NCBI RefSeq assembly: GCF_024181725.1
Contig: NZ_CP028908.1
Span: 2,717,501 to 2,781,500 of the forward strand
DNA length: 64,000 nucleotides
Source of the DNA: Bradyrhizobium sp. WD16
GTDB lineage: Bacteria > Pseudomonadota > Alphaproteobacteria > Rhizobiales > Xanthobacteraceae
Reading direction: 5' to 3'
A program made the translations under genes and the position numbers. Below the pieces are notes generated by a model that saw nothing but the letters and a program-made list of their open reading frames with translations, was not told the DNA's origin and searched no databases. Of the stretch, positions 41,768 through 50,194 are shown one piece after another. The stretch's first letter is position 1. The number at the start of each line of letters is the position of its first letter.

Positions 41768-42676
41768 ATGACCCCGTCGCGCCGCGACATTCTCACCGCC
41801 TGCGGCTTCGCCCTGTTGGCCACGGGCCGGATCCTGCCGGCGCGCGCCGCACCGGCGCTGAAGGTGGTCGCGACCTTCTCGATCCTCGCCGATTTCGCCC
41901 GCAATGTCGGTGGCGATCGCGTCGCGGTGACATCGCTGGTCGGCGCCAATGGCGACAGCCACGTCTATACGCCGACGCCGGATGATGCCCGCCGAGTCGC
42001 CGATGCGGCGCTGGTGATGGTCAACGGCTTCGGTCTCGAAGGCTGGCTGCCCCGCCTCGTCAAGGCCGCCGGTGGCCGCGCCCGCCTCGTCACCGCCACC
42101 GCCGGGATTGCGCCACGCAAGACCGCTCCGGACGAACACGCCGAGCATGAAGTCGATCCTCACGCCTGGCAGTCGGTGGCCAATGCGAAGATTTATGTCG
42201 GCAATATCCGCGACGCCTTGATTGCCGCCGATCCCGCCGGGGCCGAGGCCTACCGGGCGAACGCCGCTGGCTATCTCGAAAGGCTCGAGGCCCTCGATGC
42301 CGAGGTGCGGGCGGCGGTGGCCCAGATCCCCCCGGCACGACGCAAGGTGATCTCCACCCACGATGCCTTCGGCTATTTCGCCCGCGATTACGGCGTCGCC
42401 TTCATCGCGCCCCAGGGCGTCTCGACCGAAGCCGATATCGGGGCGGCCGACCTCGCCGGCCTGATCCGACAGATCCGCGCCGAAAAGATACCTGCGGTGT
42501 TTCTCGAAAATCTTTCCGATCAGCGGCTGATGCGCCAGATCGCCGCCGAAACCGGCGCCCGGATCGGCGGAACGCTCTATTCCGACGCGCTGACGGCCGA
42601 AAACGGCGAAGCACCCACTTACATTGACCTCGTCAGGCACAATATAAAGACACTGACCGGCGCCCTCGCGGGGTAG
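41768..42676 (+). CDS. znuA: Zinc-binding periplasmic protein ZnuA
   Basis: Cluster A-I metal-binding lipoprotein-like/periplasmic protein of 302 residues. A twin-arginine-like signal (SRRDILTACGFALLATG) is followed by LKVVATFSILADFARNVGG. Metal ligands are expected at DSHVYTPTPDD (His), EVDPHAWQS (His), STHDAFGYF (His) and the late acidic residue in GTLYSDALT. The His-rich loop typical of zinc-specific members is short here (DEHAEHEVD). It forms the importer with ZnuB and ZnuC. Confidence 0.93.
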   Translation: MTPSRRDILTACGFALLATGRILPARAAPALKVVATFSILADFARNVGGDRVAVTSLVGANGDSHVYTPTPDDARRVADAALVMVNGFGLEGWLPRLVKAAGGRARLVTATAGIAPRKTAPDEHAEHEVDPHAWQSVANAKIYVGNIRDALIAADPAGAEAYRANAAGYLERLEALDAEVRAAVAQIPPARRKVISTHDAFGYFARDYGVAFIAPQGVSTEADIGAADLAGLIRQIRAEKIPAVFLENLSDQRLMRQIAAETGARIGGTLYSDALTAENGEAPTYIDLVRHNIKTLTGALAG

Positions 42677-42736
42677 ACCCGCATCCCGCGGCCGGTAGAA
42701 ACCTTCCCTCCGAAACCGTCCGCCCGGAGTTCGTTG

Positions 42737-43801
42737 ATGTCCACCGCCGCTTCCGAGAAAATCCCCGTTACTGTGCTTACCGGCTACCTGGGCGCCGGCA
42801 AGACCACTCTGCTCAACCGCATCCTGTCGGAAAACCACGGCAAGAAATATGCGGTGATCGTCAACGAATTCGGTGAAATCGGCATCGACAACGACCTCGT
42901 CATCGGCGCCGACGAGGAAGTGTTCGAGATGAACAACGGCTGCATCTGCTGCACCGTCCGCGGCGACCTCGTGCGCATCTTGGAAGGCTTGATGAAGCGC
43001 AAGGGCAAATTCGACGCGATCATCCTGGAGACGACCGGGCTCGCGGACCCGGCTCCGGTGGCCCAGACCTTCTTCGTTGACGAGGACGTCCAGGCCGCGG
43101 CGCGGCTCGATGCCATCGTCACGGTGGCCGACGCCAAATGGCTGAGCGAGCGCCTCAAGGACGCCCCTGAGGCGAAGAACCAGATCGCCTTCGCCGACGT
43201 CATCGTCCTCAACAAGACCGATCTCGTCTCCAAGGCCGAACTCGCCGAAGTCGAGGCGCGGATCCGCGGCATCAACCCGTACGCCAAGCTGGTTCGCAGC
43301 GAGCGCTGCAACGTCGCGCTCTCCGACGTGCTGGGGCGCAACGCCTTCGATCTCGATCGCATCCTCGACCTCGAGCCGGAGTTCCTCGAGGCCGGAGACG
43401 ATCATGACCATCATCACGATCATGGTCACGGCGACGATCACGATCATGGTCATGATCATGATCATGACCATGATCATGGCGGGCTGAAGCACTATCATGA
43501 CGAGGAGGTGCAGTCGGTGTCGCTGCGCACCAGCGATCCGCTCGATCCCAACAAGTTCATGACGTGGCTGCAGGATCTGATCGCCCGCGATGGCATGAAC
43601 ATTCTGCGCTCGAAGGGCATTCTGTCGTTCAAGGACGACGACGAGCGTTATGTTTTCCAGGGCGTCCACATGATGCTGGAGGGCGACCACCAGCGCGAAT
43701 GGCGCGACGACGAGCCGCGCGAAAGCCGCGTGGTCTTTATCGGCCGTGATCTTCCGGAAGAGGCGATCCGCGAAGGTTTCGCCACGTGCGTCGCGGCGTG
43801 A
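42737..43801 (+). CDS. COG0523 (CobW/ZigA-type) GTPase
   Basis: P-loop metallochaperone GTPase of 354 residues. Walker A is GYLGAGKTTLLN, the metal motif is CICC in MNNGCICCTVRGDL, and NKTD and ETTGLADPAP give the G-domain. A long His/Asp-rich insertion (about residues 220-250, e.g. DHDHDHDH) probably binds zinc. Its place in the znu operon under a Zur-type box points to zinc delivery in deficiency (ZigA/ZNG1-like) rather than cobalamin synthesis. It ends in a TGATG overlap with the WD40 gene. Confidence 0.93.
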   Translation: MSTAASEKIPVTVLTGYLGAGKTTLLNRILSENHGKKYAVIVNEFGEIGIDNDLVIGADEEVFEMNNGCICCTVRGDLVRILEGLMKRKGKFDAIILETTGLADPAPVAQTFFVDEDVQAAARLDAIVTVADAKWLSERLKDAPEAKNQIAFADVIVLNKTDLVSKAELAEVEARIRGINPYAKLVRSERCNVALSDVLGRNAFDLDRILDLEPEFLEAGDDHDHHHDHGHGDDHDHGHDHDHDHDHGGLKHYHDEEVQSVSLRTSDPLDPNKFMTWLQDLIARDGMNILRSKGILSFKDDDERYVFQGVHMMLEGDHQREWRDDEPRESRVVFIGRDLPEEAIREGFATCVAA

Positions 43802-44829
43802 TGTCCACCTTCGATCCCCGCCCCGAGGCGGCATCCATCGCTTCCGTGACCGATCGCGTCGTGCCGGTGAAGCTGGCGCAGCCGGCTTTCGCCGTGCATT
43901 TCCTCGGTGACGCCGTCGCCTTTGTCGGCAGTGTGGAGAGCGTCATGCTCGCCGGGGCCGGCGAGACTTCGGGCGAGACTTCGGTGGTCGCCGCCCATGG
44001 CGGCGGCATTCTCTGCACGGCCAGCGACGGCAGGCGGCTGGTGACCGGCGGCGACGACGGCAAGGTGGTTATACTCGACGCAGCCGGCAACGCCGAGACG
44101 GTGGCGGCCGACGTCAAGCGGCGCTGGATCGACAATGTCGCGCTGCAGAGTGACGGCGCGGTGGCCTGGTCGGCGGGCAAGACCGCGACGGTGCAGTCGG
44201 GAAGACAGGAAGCCAAGTCGTTCGATACGCAGTCGACTGCGGGCGGGCTCGCCTTCGCGCCCAAGGGGCTGCGGCTGGCGATCGCCCACTACAACGGCGT
44301 GACGCTGTGGTTTCCGAACATGGCGGCGAAACCGGAAGTCCTGGAGTGGAAGGGCTCCCATCACGCCGTCACCTTCAGCGGCGACAATCGCTTCCTGGTC
44401 ACGGCCATGCACGAGCCGGCGCTGCATGGCTGGCGGCTGGTCGATTCCAAGCACATGCGCATGACCGGATATCCTGGCCGCGTCCGCTCCATGGCCTGGA
44501 CCGCGGGCGGCAAGTTCCTTGCGACCTCCGGCGCAGATACGATCATCCTCTGGCCATTCGCCAGCAAGGACGGCCCGATGGGCAAGGAGCCGATGATGCT
44601 GGCGCCGATGAAATCGCGCGTCAGTGCGGTGGCTTGCCATCCCAGGCAGGAGATACTCGCCGCCGGGTACGAGGATGGCACCATCCTGATGGTGCGTATC
44701 GCCGACGGCGCCGAGATCCTGGTCCGGCGCAATGCCGGCGACGCCGTGACGGCACTTGCCTTTGGTCCGAAGGGGACGCGGCTCGCTTTCGCGAGCGAAG
44801 GGGGCGAAGCAGGTCTTCTGGACCTGTAG
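43801..44829 (+). CDS. WD40-repeat protein in the zinc operon
   Basis: Beta-propeller protein of 342 residues with degenerate WD40-type repeats (LVTGGDDGKVVILDAAGNAE; LATSGADTIILWPFAS; LAAGYEDGTILMVRIADGAE; LAFASEGGEAGLLDL). There is no signal peptide, so it is cytosolic. Its start overlaps the stop of the COG0523 GTPase, a pairing found in other alphaproteobacteria. A scaffold or target-docking role for the metallochaperone is inferred from this. Confidence 0.85.
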   Translation: MSTFDPRPEAASIASVTDRVVPVKLAQPAFAVHFLGDAVAFVGSVESVMLAGAGETSGETSVVAAHGGGILCTASDGRRLVTGGDDGKVVILDAAGNAETVAADVKRRWIDNVALQSDGAVAWSAGKTATVQSGRQEAKSFDTQSTAGGLAFAPKGLRLAIAHYNGVTLWFPNMAAKPEVLEWKGSHHAVTFSGDNRFLVTAMHEPALHGWRLVDSKHMRMTGYPGRVRSMAWTAGGKFLATSGADTIILWPFASKDGPMGKEPMMLAPMKSRVSAVACHPRQEILAAGYEDGTILMVRIADGAEILVRRNAGDAVTALAFGPKGTRLAFASEGGEAGLLDL

Positions 44830-44846
44830 GGGGCGGCCGGGGGGCA

Positions 44847-45560
44847 ATGCGTTTTCTCGAAACTTTTCAGACCGCTGATTTCTTTGACACACTGGTCAGT
44901 CTCGCGGTCGCCTTCGTGCTCGGCACGTTCATCGGCGCCGAGCGGCAATACCGGCTGCGGACCGCGGGTCTGCGCACCAACGTGCTGGTCGCGGTCGCCG
45001 CTGCGGCTTTCGTCGATCTCGCCATGCACCTGGAAGGCGCCGATGGCGCGGTGCGGGTGATCGCCTATGTGGTCTCCGGCATCGGTTTTCTCGGCGCCGG
45101 CGTGATCATGAAGGAAGGCACCAATGTGCGCGGCCTCAACACCGCGGCGACGCTGTGGGGCTCGGCGGCGGTGGGGGCTTGCGCCGGCGCCGACATGGTG
45201 GCGCAGGCGGTGGCGCTGACGGTGTTCGTGCTTGCCGGCAATACGCTGCTGCGGCCCCTCGTCAATGCCATCAACCGCCGCCCGCTCCACGTTGCGAGCT
45301 CGGAAGTCAATTACGACGTCACCGTCACCTGCGACGTCGAGTCCATCGCCGAGCTGCGCGACGTGCTGGTCGAGACTCTCGAGAACGCCCATTATCCGGT
45401 CGACCATGTCGAAGTGACCGAGCGCGGCGATGCCGTCGAGCTGGTGGCGCGACTGACCAGCACCTCGGTGGATGCCGAGGAGCTTGACGCCGTGGTGGCA
45501 GCGCTGTCGCGCCGCGACGGTGCGCGCCATGCCACCTGGGAAAGCCGTACGCGGGATTGA
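44847..45560 (+). CDS. MgtC/SapB-family membrane protein
   Basis: Membrane protein of 237 residues. Residues 1-150 hold the MgtC domain with five helices and the signature GTFIGAERQYRLRTAGLRTN and GIGFLGAGVIMKEG. The cytosolic C-terminal part (about 155-235) has an ACT-like fold (NYDVTVTCDVESIAELRDVL). MgtC proteins help growth under low magnesium and other stress and are not transporters themselves. It follows the WD40 gene by 17 bases and may be the last gene of the zinc operon. Confidence 0.9.
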   Translation: MRFLETFQTADFFDTLVSLAVAFVLGTFIGAERQYRLRTAGLRTNVLVAVAAAAFVDLAMHLEGADGAVRVIAYVVSGIGFLGAGVIMKEGTNVRGLNTAATLWGSAAVGACAGADMVAQAVALTVFVLAGNTLLRPLVNAINRRPLHVASSEVNYDVTVTCDVESIAELRDVLVETLENAHYPVDHVEVTERGDAVELVARLTSTSVDAEELDAVVAALSRRDGARHATWESRTRD

Positions 45561-45836
45561 GTGAAAGTCGCAGCGCGGCCGGCAACGACGACCGGTTGGA
45601 ACGGAGCCCGGCGCCTTGCGTTGGACGCGGAACCGCAACGGCGCCGACGGATTCGAGACGATGGCGAGCCACGTCGCCGGCCACGAGCAGTCGATCGATA
45701 TTGCCGATCGCTCGCAATTCATCCCGCGCTGAGTTTGCCGCAGGAGGTTCCATCCGTGGTGCAGGAACTTCGCGCGCTGCCATCCGTTGCGAAGAGAGAG
45801 ACGGCGCCGTGCAGCGCCGCGTGCGCGGAGGTGGAG

Positions 45837-46127
45837 ATGAGCGAGACTCCCGGCCGATCCCGTCAGGCGACGAGCATTCACGCGCGGCGGCGTGACGCGC
45901 TGCTGCGCCGCCGTCGCGCGTCCGGCGTTGTGTTCGGCATCGCCGGCCTGACGATCTCGGTGTTCGCCTACGCCCTCACTGTTCGATCGCCGCACCCACA
46001 GGTCGCGCAGCATTACGTGCAGAGCCAGACGGCCCCCAGTGGCCAGACCACGGGACAGAATCGGTCACCGCCCGCGGCGCTGCCGCCGGCGCCCGCCGAA
46101 AAGATCGCGCCACTGATCAGCAGGTGA
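45837..46127 (+). CDS. Small single-span membrane protein, unknown
   Basis: Protein of 96 residues with a basic N-terminus (HARRRDALLRRRRASG), one hydrophobic helix (VVFGIAGLTISVFAYALTV) and a proline-rich periplasmic tail ending EKIAPLISR. ATG 45837 has GGAGGTGGAG upstream. No family recognised. The 276 bases before it contain an in-frame extension without coding character. A solitary repeat A follows. Confidence 0.55.
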   Translation: MSETPGRSRQATSIHARRRDALLRRRRASGVVFGIAGLTISVFAYALTVRSPHPQVAQHYVQSQTAPSGQTTGQNRSPPAALPPAPAEKIAPLISR

Positions 46128-46174
46128 GGCGCCTTGGCGTCGCCATCGAAGGGAGGCGTCCCGCTGCGCGCATT

Positions 46175-46253
46175 CCGGTGTGGCGTCTCGCAATTGCCCA
46201 CCGCCGTTGCGGCAAGCCTGTCGTCGGCAATCGCGAGACATAAGCCACACTAG
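46175..46253. repeat. Solitary palindrome A
   Basis: Single copy of A in reverse orientation relative to the others, with arms GTGGCGTCTCGCAATTGCC and ATCGCGAGACATAAGCCAC. The left CTAG has decayed to CCGG; the right CTAG (46250-46253) is intact. It sits 12 bases beyond the stop codon of homospermidine synthase, in the convergent gap. Confidence 0.85.
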
Positions 46254-46265
46254 GAATGCCGCGTC

Positions 46266-47693
46266 TCAGCGTACCAGGATGTTGCGGAACTGCCAGGGAT
46301 CGCTGGTGTCGATGTCTTCCTCGAACAGGCCGGGACGGTCGTTGAGCGGGGTCCAGTCGGTGTAGTAGCCCTTCACCGGACCGAGATAGGGCGTCTGCAC
46401 CTCGAGGCAGCGGCGGAAATCGAGCTCGTCGGCCTCGACAATGCCGGCGGTCGGATTCTCCAGCGCCCAGACCATGCCGGCGAGGACGGCGGAGGATACC
46501 TGCAGGCCGGTGGCGTTCTGATAAGGCGCAATCAGGCGGGTCTCCTCGATCGAAAGCTGCGAGCCGTACCAGTAGGCATTCTTGGCGTGGCCGTAGAGCA
46601 GGACGCCGAGTTCGTCGATGCCGTCGACGATCTCGTGCTCGTCGAGGATGTGCCATGTCGGCTGCATCTTGCCGGCGGCACCGAACATTTCGTGCAGCGA
46701 CAGCACCGCGTCGTTGGCCGGGTGATAGGCGTAGTGGCAGGTCGGTCGGTACACCACCTTGTCGCCGTCGCGCAGGGTGAAATAGTCGGCGATCGAGATC
46801 GACTCGTTGTGGGTGACGAGGAATCCGTATTGCGCGCCAGGAGTGGGGCACCACGAGCGCACGCGGGTATTGGCGCCCGGCTGCAGCAGGTAGATCGCGG
46901 CCTGGCAACCCTGCGCATGGCTGCGGCCGTTCTCCGGCATCCATTTCTCATGGGTGCCCCAGCCGAGCTCGGCCGGTTGCAGGCCCTCGGAGACGAAGCC
47001 TTCCACCGACCAGGTGTTGACGAATGAGTTCATCGGCTTCGGCGCGCGGGCGCGCTGGGTGTCGCGCTCGGCGATGTGGATGCCTTTGACGCCGAGCTGC
47101 TGCGCGAGCTGGGCCCAGCCGTCGCGGCTTTTCGGCTCGTTGATCGCGAGCCCGGTATCCGCGGCGAGGTTGATCAACGCCTGCTTGACGAACCACGACA
47201 CCATGCCGGGATTGGCGCCGCAGGTCGAGACCGCCGTGGTGCCGCCGGGATTGGCGCGCTTGGCGGCGAGCAGGGTTTCGCGCAGCGCGTAGTTGGAGCG
47301 CGCCTCCGGGCCCATGCTGCGGTCGAAATAGAAGCCGGCCCAGGGCTCGACGACGGTGTCGACGTAGAGCGCGCCGATCTCACGGCACATCGTCATGATG
47401 TCGACCGAGGAGGTGTCGACCGACAGATTGACGCAGAAGCCCTGGCCGCCGCCTTCGGTCAGCAGCGGGATCAGGAGTTCGCGGTAGTTCTCGCGGGTCA
47501 CGCCCTGCTTGATGAAGCGAACGCCATGCTTTGTCGCCAGCTCGCCGTCCTCGTGCGGGTCGAGAATGACGAAGCGCTTTGCGTCATATTCGAAGTGCCG
47601 CTCGATCAGCGGCAGCGTGCCCTTGCCGATCGAGCCGAAGCCGATCATGACGATGGGGCCGGTGATGCGCGCATGTACGGGGAAGCTGGACAT
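46266..47693 (-). CDS. hss: Homospermidine synthase
   Basis: NAD-dependent enzyme of 475 residues making sym-homospermidine from putrescine; close in length to the Blastochloris viridis enzyme. It belongs to the saccharopine-dehydrogenase-like superfamily: the N-terminal Rossmann motif is VMIGFGSIGKGTLPLIERH, with conserved VVEPWAGFYFD, STCGANPGMVSWFVKQAL and the long C-terminal domain containing HNESISIADYFTLRDG. It is the last gene of a minus-strand cluster that begins with ornithine decarboxylase, completing ornithine to putrescine to homospermidine. Confidence 0.96.
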   Translation of the reverse strand: MSSFPVHARITGPIVMIGFGSIGKGTLPLIERHFEYDAKRFVILDPHEDGELATKHGVRFIKQGVTRENYRELLIPLLTEGGGQGFCVNLSVDTSSVDIMTMCREIGALYVDTVVEPWAGFYFDRSMGPEARSNYALRETLLAAKRANPGGTTAVSTCGANPGMVSWFVKQALINLAADTGLAINEPKSRDGWAQLAQQLGVKGIHIAERDTQRARAPKPMNSFVNTWSVEGFVSEGLQPAELGWGTHEKWMPENGRSHAQGCQAAIYLLQPGANTRVRSWCPTPGAQYGFLVTHNESISIADYFTLRDGDKVVYRPTCHYAYHPANDAVLSLHEMFGAAGKMQPTWHILDEHEIVDGIDELGVLLYGHAKNAYWYGSQLSIEETRLIAPYQNATGLQVSSAVLAGMVWALENPTAGIVEADELDFRRCLEVQTPYLGPVKGYYTDWTPLNDRPGLFEEDIDTSDPWQFRNILVR

Positions 47694-47833
47694 TCTTCAG
47701 GTCTCCAAATAGCGGGACATGACGGGGGGCGGCGGTGCGTGCCCGCGGCGGCTCGATTGGCTCGTTCAAAACGACAAATGGCCGATGAAATCAAGGCCCT
47801 CCAGATGGCCGAGCGGCGGCTGTCATCGGTGCG

Positions 47834-48790
47834 TCACACGATGTGGTCCGGCTCGAGCGCGCAGCGGACATCACGCGACAGCTCAATCTGCAGGGTTGGA
47901 TGCCCGATGCCGAAGCGATGGGCCAGTTCGCCGCAGGTCTGCGCCAGGAAGCTGTCCCCGGGGTGACCGGCCGGCATGACCAGGTGGGCGGTGAGCGCCG
48001 TTTCGGTCGTGCTCATCGGCCAGATATGCAGGTCGTGGATCGAGGCGACGCCAGGCAGTCCGACGAGAAAGGCCCGTACCGCGACCGGATCGATCCGGTG
48101 CGGCACCGCCGCGAGCGACATGGCCGTGCTCTCGCGCAGCAGGCGCCAGGTCCCGGCGACGATCACCGCGACGATGCCGAAGCTGGTGACCGGATCGAGC
48201 CACAGCCAGCCGGTTTGCGCAATCAGGAAGCCGGACATTACCACGCCCGCCGAGACCGCCGCATCGGCCGCCATGTGGAGGTAGGCACCACGGATGTTGA
48301 GGTCGCGGTCGCGGCCGCCGGCGAACAGCAGAGCGGTGAAACCGTTGATTGCGATACCGACCAGAGCCACCACCATGATGGTGCCGGTCGCAACCGGCTC
48401 GGGGGCGATCAGGCGCTGCGCGGCTTCGAGGATGATGGCGCCGCAGGCGATCAGCAGCAGGACGGCATTGGCGAGTGCGGCGAGGATCGAGGAGCTGCGC
48501 AGGCCATAGGTCAGACGCGAGGTCGGCGGCCGTTTGGCCAAGATGGCGGCGATCCAGGCAACGGCAAGCCCAAGCACGTCGGAGAGGTTGTGTCCGGCAT
48601 CGGCCAGCAGCGCGGTCGAATTGGCGAGAAAACCGAAGACACCCTCGACCAGCACGAAGCCGCCATTGAGCGCGATTCCGATAGCGAAGGCGCGGCCGAA
48701 ATCGGCCGGCGCATGGCTGTGGCCATGGTGATCGTGCTGATGATGCGCATGATCGTGGCCGTTCCGATGATGATGCTGACTGCCGCTCAT
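47834..48790 (-). CDS. Cation diffusion facilitator (zinc/cadmium exporter type)
   Basis: Inner-membrane metal/proton antiporter of 318 residues. The N-terminus is His-rich (HHHRNGHDHAHHQHDHHGHSH). Six helices follow, with the transport-site motifs LLADAGHNLSDV and HMAADAAVSAGV (HxxxD in TM2 and TM5), the pattern of Zn2+/Cd2+ members. The C-terminal cytosolic metal-binding domain is present (IHDLHIWPMSTTETALTAHL). It lies between the RidA gene and hss on the same strand. Zinc export balances the znu importer encoded elsewhere in the window. Confidence 0.93.
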   Translation of the reverse strand: MSGSQHHHRNGHDHAHHQHDHHGHSHAPADFGRAFAIGIALNGGFVLVEGVFGFLANSTALLADAGHNLSDVLGLAVAWIAAILAKRPPTSRLTYGLRSSSILAALANAVLLLIACGAIILEAAQRLIAPEPVATGTIMVVALVGIAINGFTALLFAGGRDRDLNIRGAYLHMAADAAVSAGVVMSGFLIAQTGWLWLDPVTSFGIVAVIVAGTWRLLRESTAMSLAAVPHRIDPVAVRAFLVGLPGVASIHDLHIWPMSTTETALTAHLVMPAGHPGDSFLAQTCGELAHRFGIGHPTLQIELSRDVRCALEPDHIV

Positions 48791-48958
48791 GGCGGCGATG
48801 TTAGCATCGCCGGATGGCGGCGGCGACTGCGCATCGATGTCACGAGTGCCGAACAGCTCGCGGAACGTTATAACGTCGCGGCGGAACGCGAATGTCGGAG
48901 CAGGGAGGGCTGCACGCGCCGCATCTTCCGCTGTGCCGACCTGAACCGAACCCGTCGC

Positions 48959-49345
48959 TCAGCTCCGCCGCTTGGCCGTCACCTCGATCTCGATCTTCAT
49001 CTCCGGCTTGAGCAGTGCGGCGATCACCAGCAGCGTGGCGGCGGGGCGGATCGCGCCGAGATATTCGCCGCAGACCGCGAACACGGCATCGGCATCCTTG
49101 GCGTCGGTGACGTAATAGGTGGCGCGGACGATGTCGGCCATGGCGAAGCCGGCTTCGGTGAGCACCTTGCCGATGGTGTTGAAGCAGTTGCGCGTCTGGG
49201 TGGCGACATCGGCCGGCATGATCATCGTGCTGTAGTCGTAGCCGGTGGTGCCGGAGATGAAGACGAAGTCGCCATCGACCACGGCGCGGCTGTAGCCTGC
49301 CGTCTTCTCGAAGGGCGAGCCGGTGGAGATCAGGCGACGGGACAT
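48959..49345 (-). CDS. RidA/YjgF-family protein
   Basis: Small trimeric enzyme family, 128 residues, that hydrolyses reactive enamines and imines to keto acids and ammonia. Recognisable parts are YSRAVVDGDFVFISGTTGYD, FAMADIVRATYYVTDAKD and RPAATLLVIAALLKPEMKIE. The usual catalytic Arg of RidA proper is represented by the Arg in IRPAAT. ATG 49345 follows AGGAGC. It is placed between GNAT and the cation exporter in the polyamine cluster, where it may deal with imine by-products. Confidence 0.9.
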   Translation of the reverse strand: MSRRLISTGSPFEKTAGYSRAVVDGDFVFISGTTGYDYSTMIMPADVATQTRNCFNTIGKVLTEAGFAMADIVRATYYVTDAKDADAVFAVCGEYLGAIRPAATLLVIAALLKPEMKIEIEVTAKRRS

Positions 49346-49444
49346 ATGGTGCTCCTCTTGGACAAAACGCCGGCGCCAGCGTGCCGCCGCCAGCGGGCAA
49401 TTCGACATCGAATTTTCAGGCAGCCTGATTCAGGCCACTTTGTT

Positions 49445-50074
49445 TCATGCAGCCTTGGCTACGGCACGGCGGCCGCGTGAGCGCGACCAGCCATCCGCGG
49501 CGCCGGTGGGCAGGATCATGCCGGCGGCATCGGCCAGGGCACCCTCTCGCAGTTCGAGCGCCAGCAGGCGATCGCGCTCAAAGGGCCCCGGCAGGGTCAG
49601 CGCTCCGGTGGCCGCGGCCGAGAAGCCGAAGCGGGCATAATAAGGCGCGTCGCCAAGCAGGACCACGGCGCCATCACCGCGGCGCTCTGCCGCCGCGATG
49701 GCATGGACCATCAGCGCGGCGCCGATCCCGAGCGACCGGCAGGCCGGATCGACGGCGAGCGGGCCGAGCATCAATGCCGGCTTGCCGCCGGCATTGATGT
49801 GCCAGAGCCGCAAGGTCCCGACGACGCGGGCAGCGCTGCGGGCCATCGAACCGTGGCAGGTCGCGACGAAGGCGAGGCCTTTGGCCGGCAGCCGGCCATC
49901 GCGCAGGCGCTGGCAGGTGCGTTCGAAGCGGCCGGGGCCGAAGGCGGCATCGAGCAGGGCCTCGCGCGCGCCGGCATCGGCGGCGCGCTCGGCGCGGATC
50001 GCGAACGGGGCGGCAGCCGCGGCGGGCCGTTTCGAGGCGGTCAGGTTCAAGGCGGTCATGTTCAAGGCGGTCAT
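49445..50074 (-). CDS. GNAT-family N-acetyltransferase
   Basis: Acetyl-CoA-dependent acetyltransferase of about 209 residues. The core has the acetyl-CoA loop LAVDPACRSLGIGAALMVHA and YARFGFSAAA. The N-terminus starts with a threefold repeat of a 15-base unit coding roughly MTALN/MTALN/LTASK; the start is therefore ambiguous (50074 or 50059). It is encoded between ornithine decarboxylase and RidA. This GNAT recurs beside ornithine decarboxylase in related bacteria, so acetylation of a polyamine or of ornithine is a plausible inference. Confidence 0.87.
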   Translation of the reverse strand: MTALNMTALNLTASKRPAAAAAPFAIRAERAADAGAREALLDAAFGPGRFERTCQRLRDGRLPAKGLAFVATCHGSMARSAARVVGTLRLWHINAGGKPALMLGPLAVDPACRSLGIGAALMVHAIAAAERRGDGAVVLLGDAPYYARFGFSAAATGALTLPGPFERDRLLALELREGALADAAGMILPTGAADGWSRSRGRRAVAKAA

Positions 50075-50159
50075 GGCACGTCGTCCCGGCTCCGCTGTCG
50101 TCTCGCGCGGAGCATCGTCATCCGGTCGCGCCTCGCGCGCCGGCGATGGTTTCGGGGAA

Positions 50160-50180
50160 GGGGCCGGCAGCGCCGGCCCC
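50160..50180 (-). terminator. Hairpin after ornithine decarboxylase
   Basis: Perfect stem GGGGCCGGC / GCCGGCCCC with a three-base loop, just downstream of the odc stop codon on the minus strand. There is no T run, so it may act with Rho or stabilise the mRNA end instead of terminating fully. Confidence 0.5.
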
Positions 50181-50194
50181 GGGCTGAATCGTGT

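Noticed and set aside
41705-43834. Long minus-strand open frame opposite znuA and the GTPase
   Set aside because: Antisense artefact of GC-rich DNA; the plus strand carries complete znuA and COG0523 genes.
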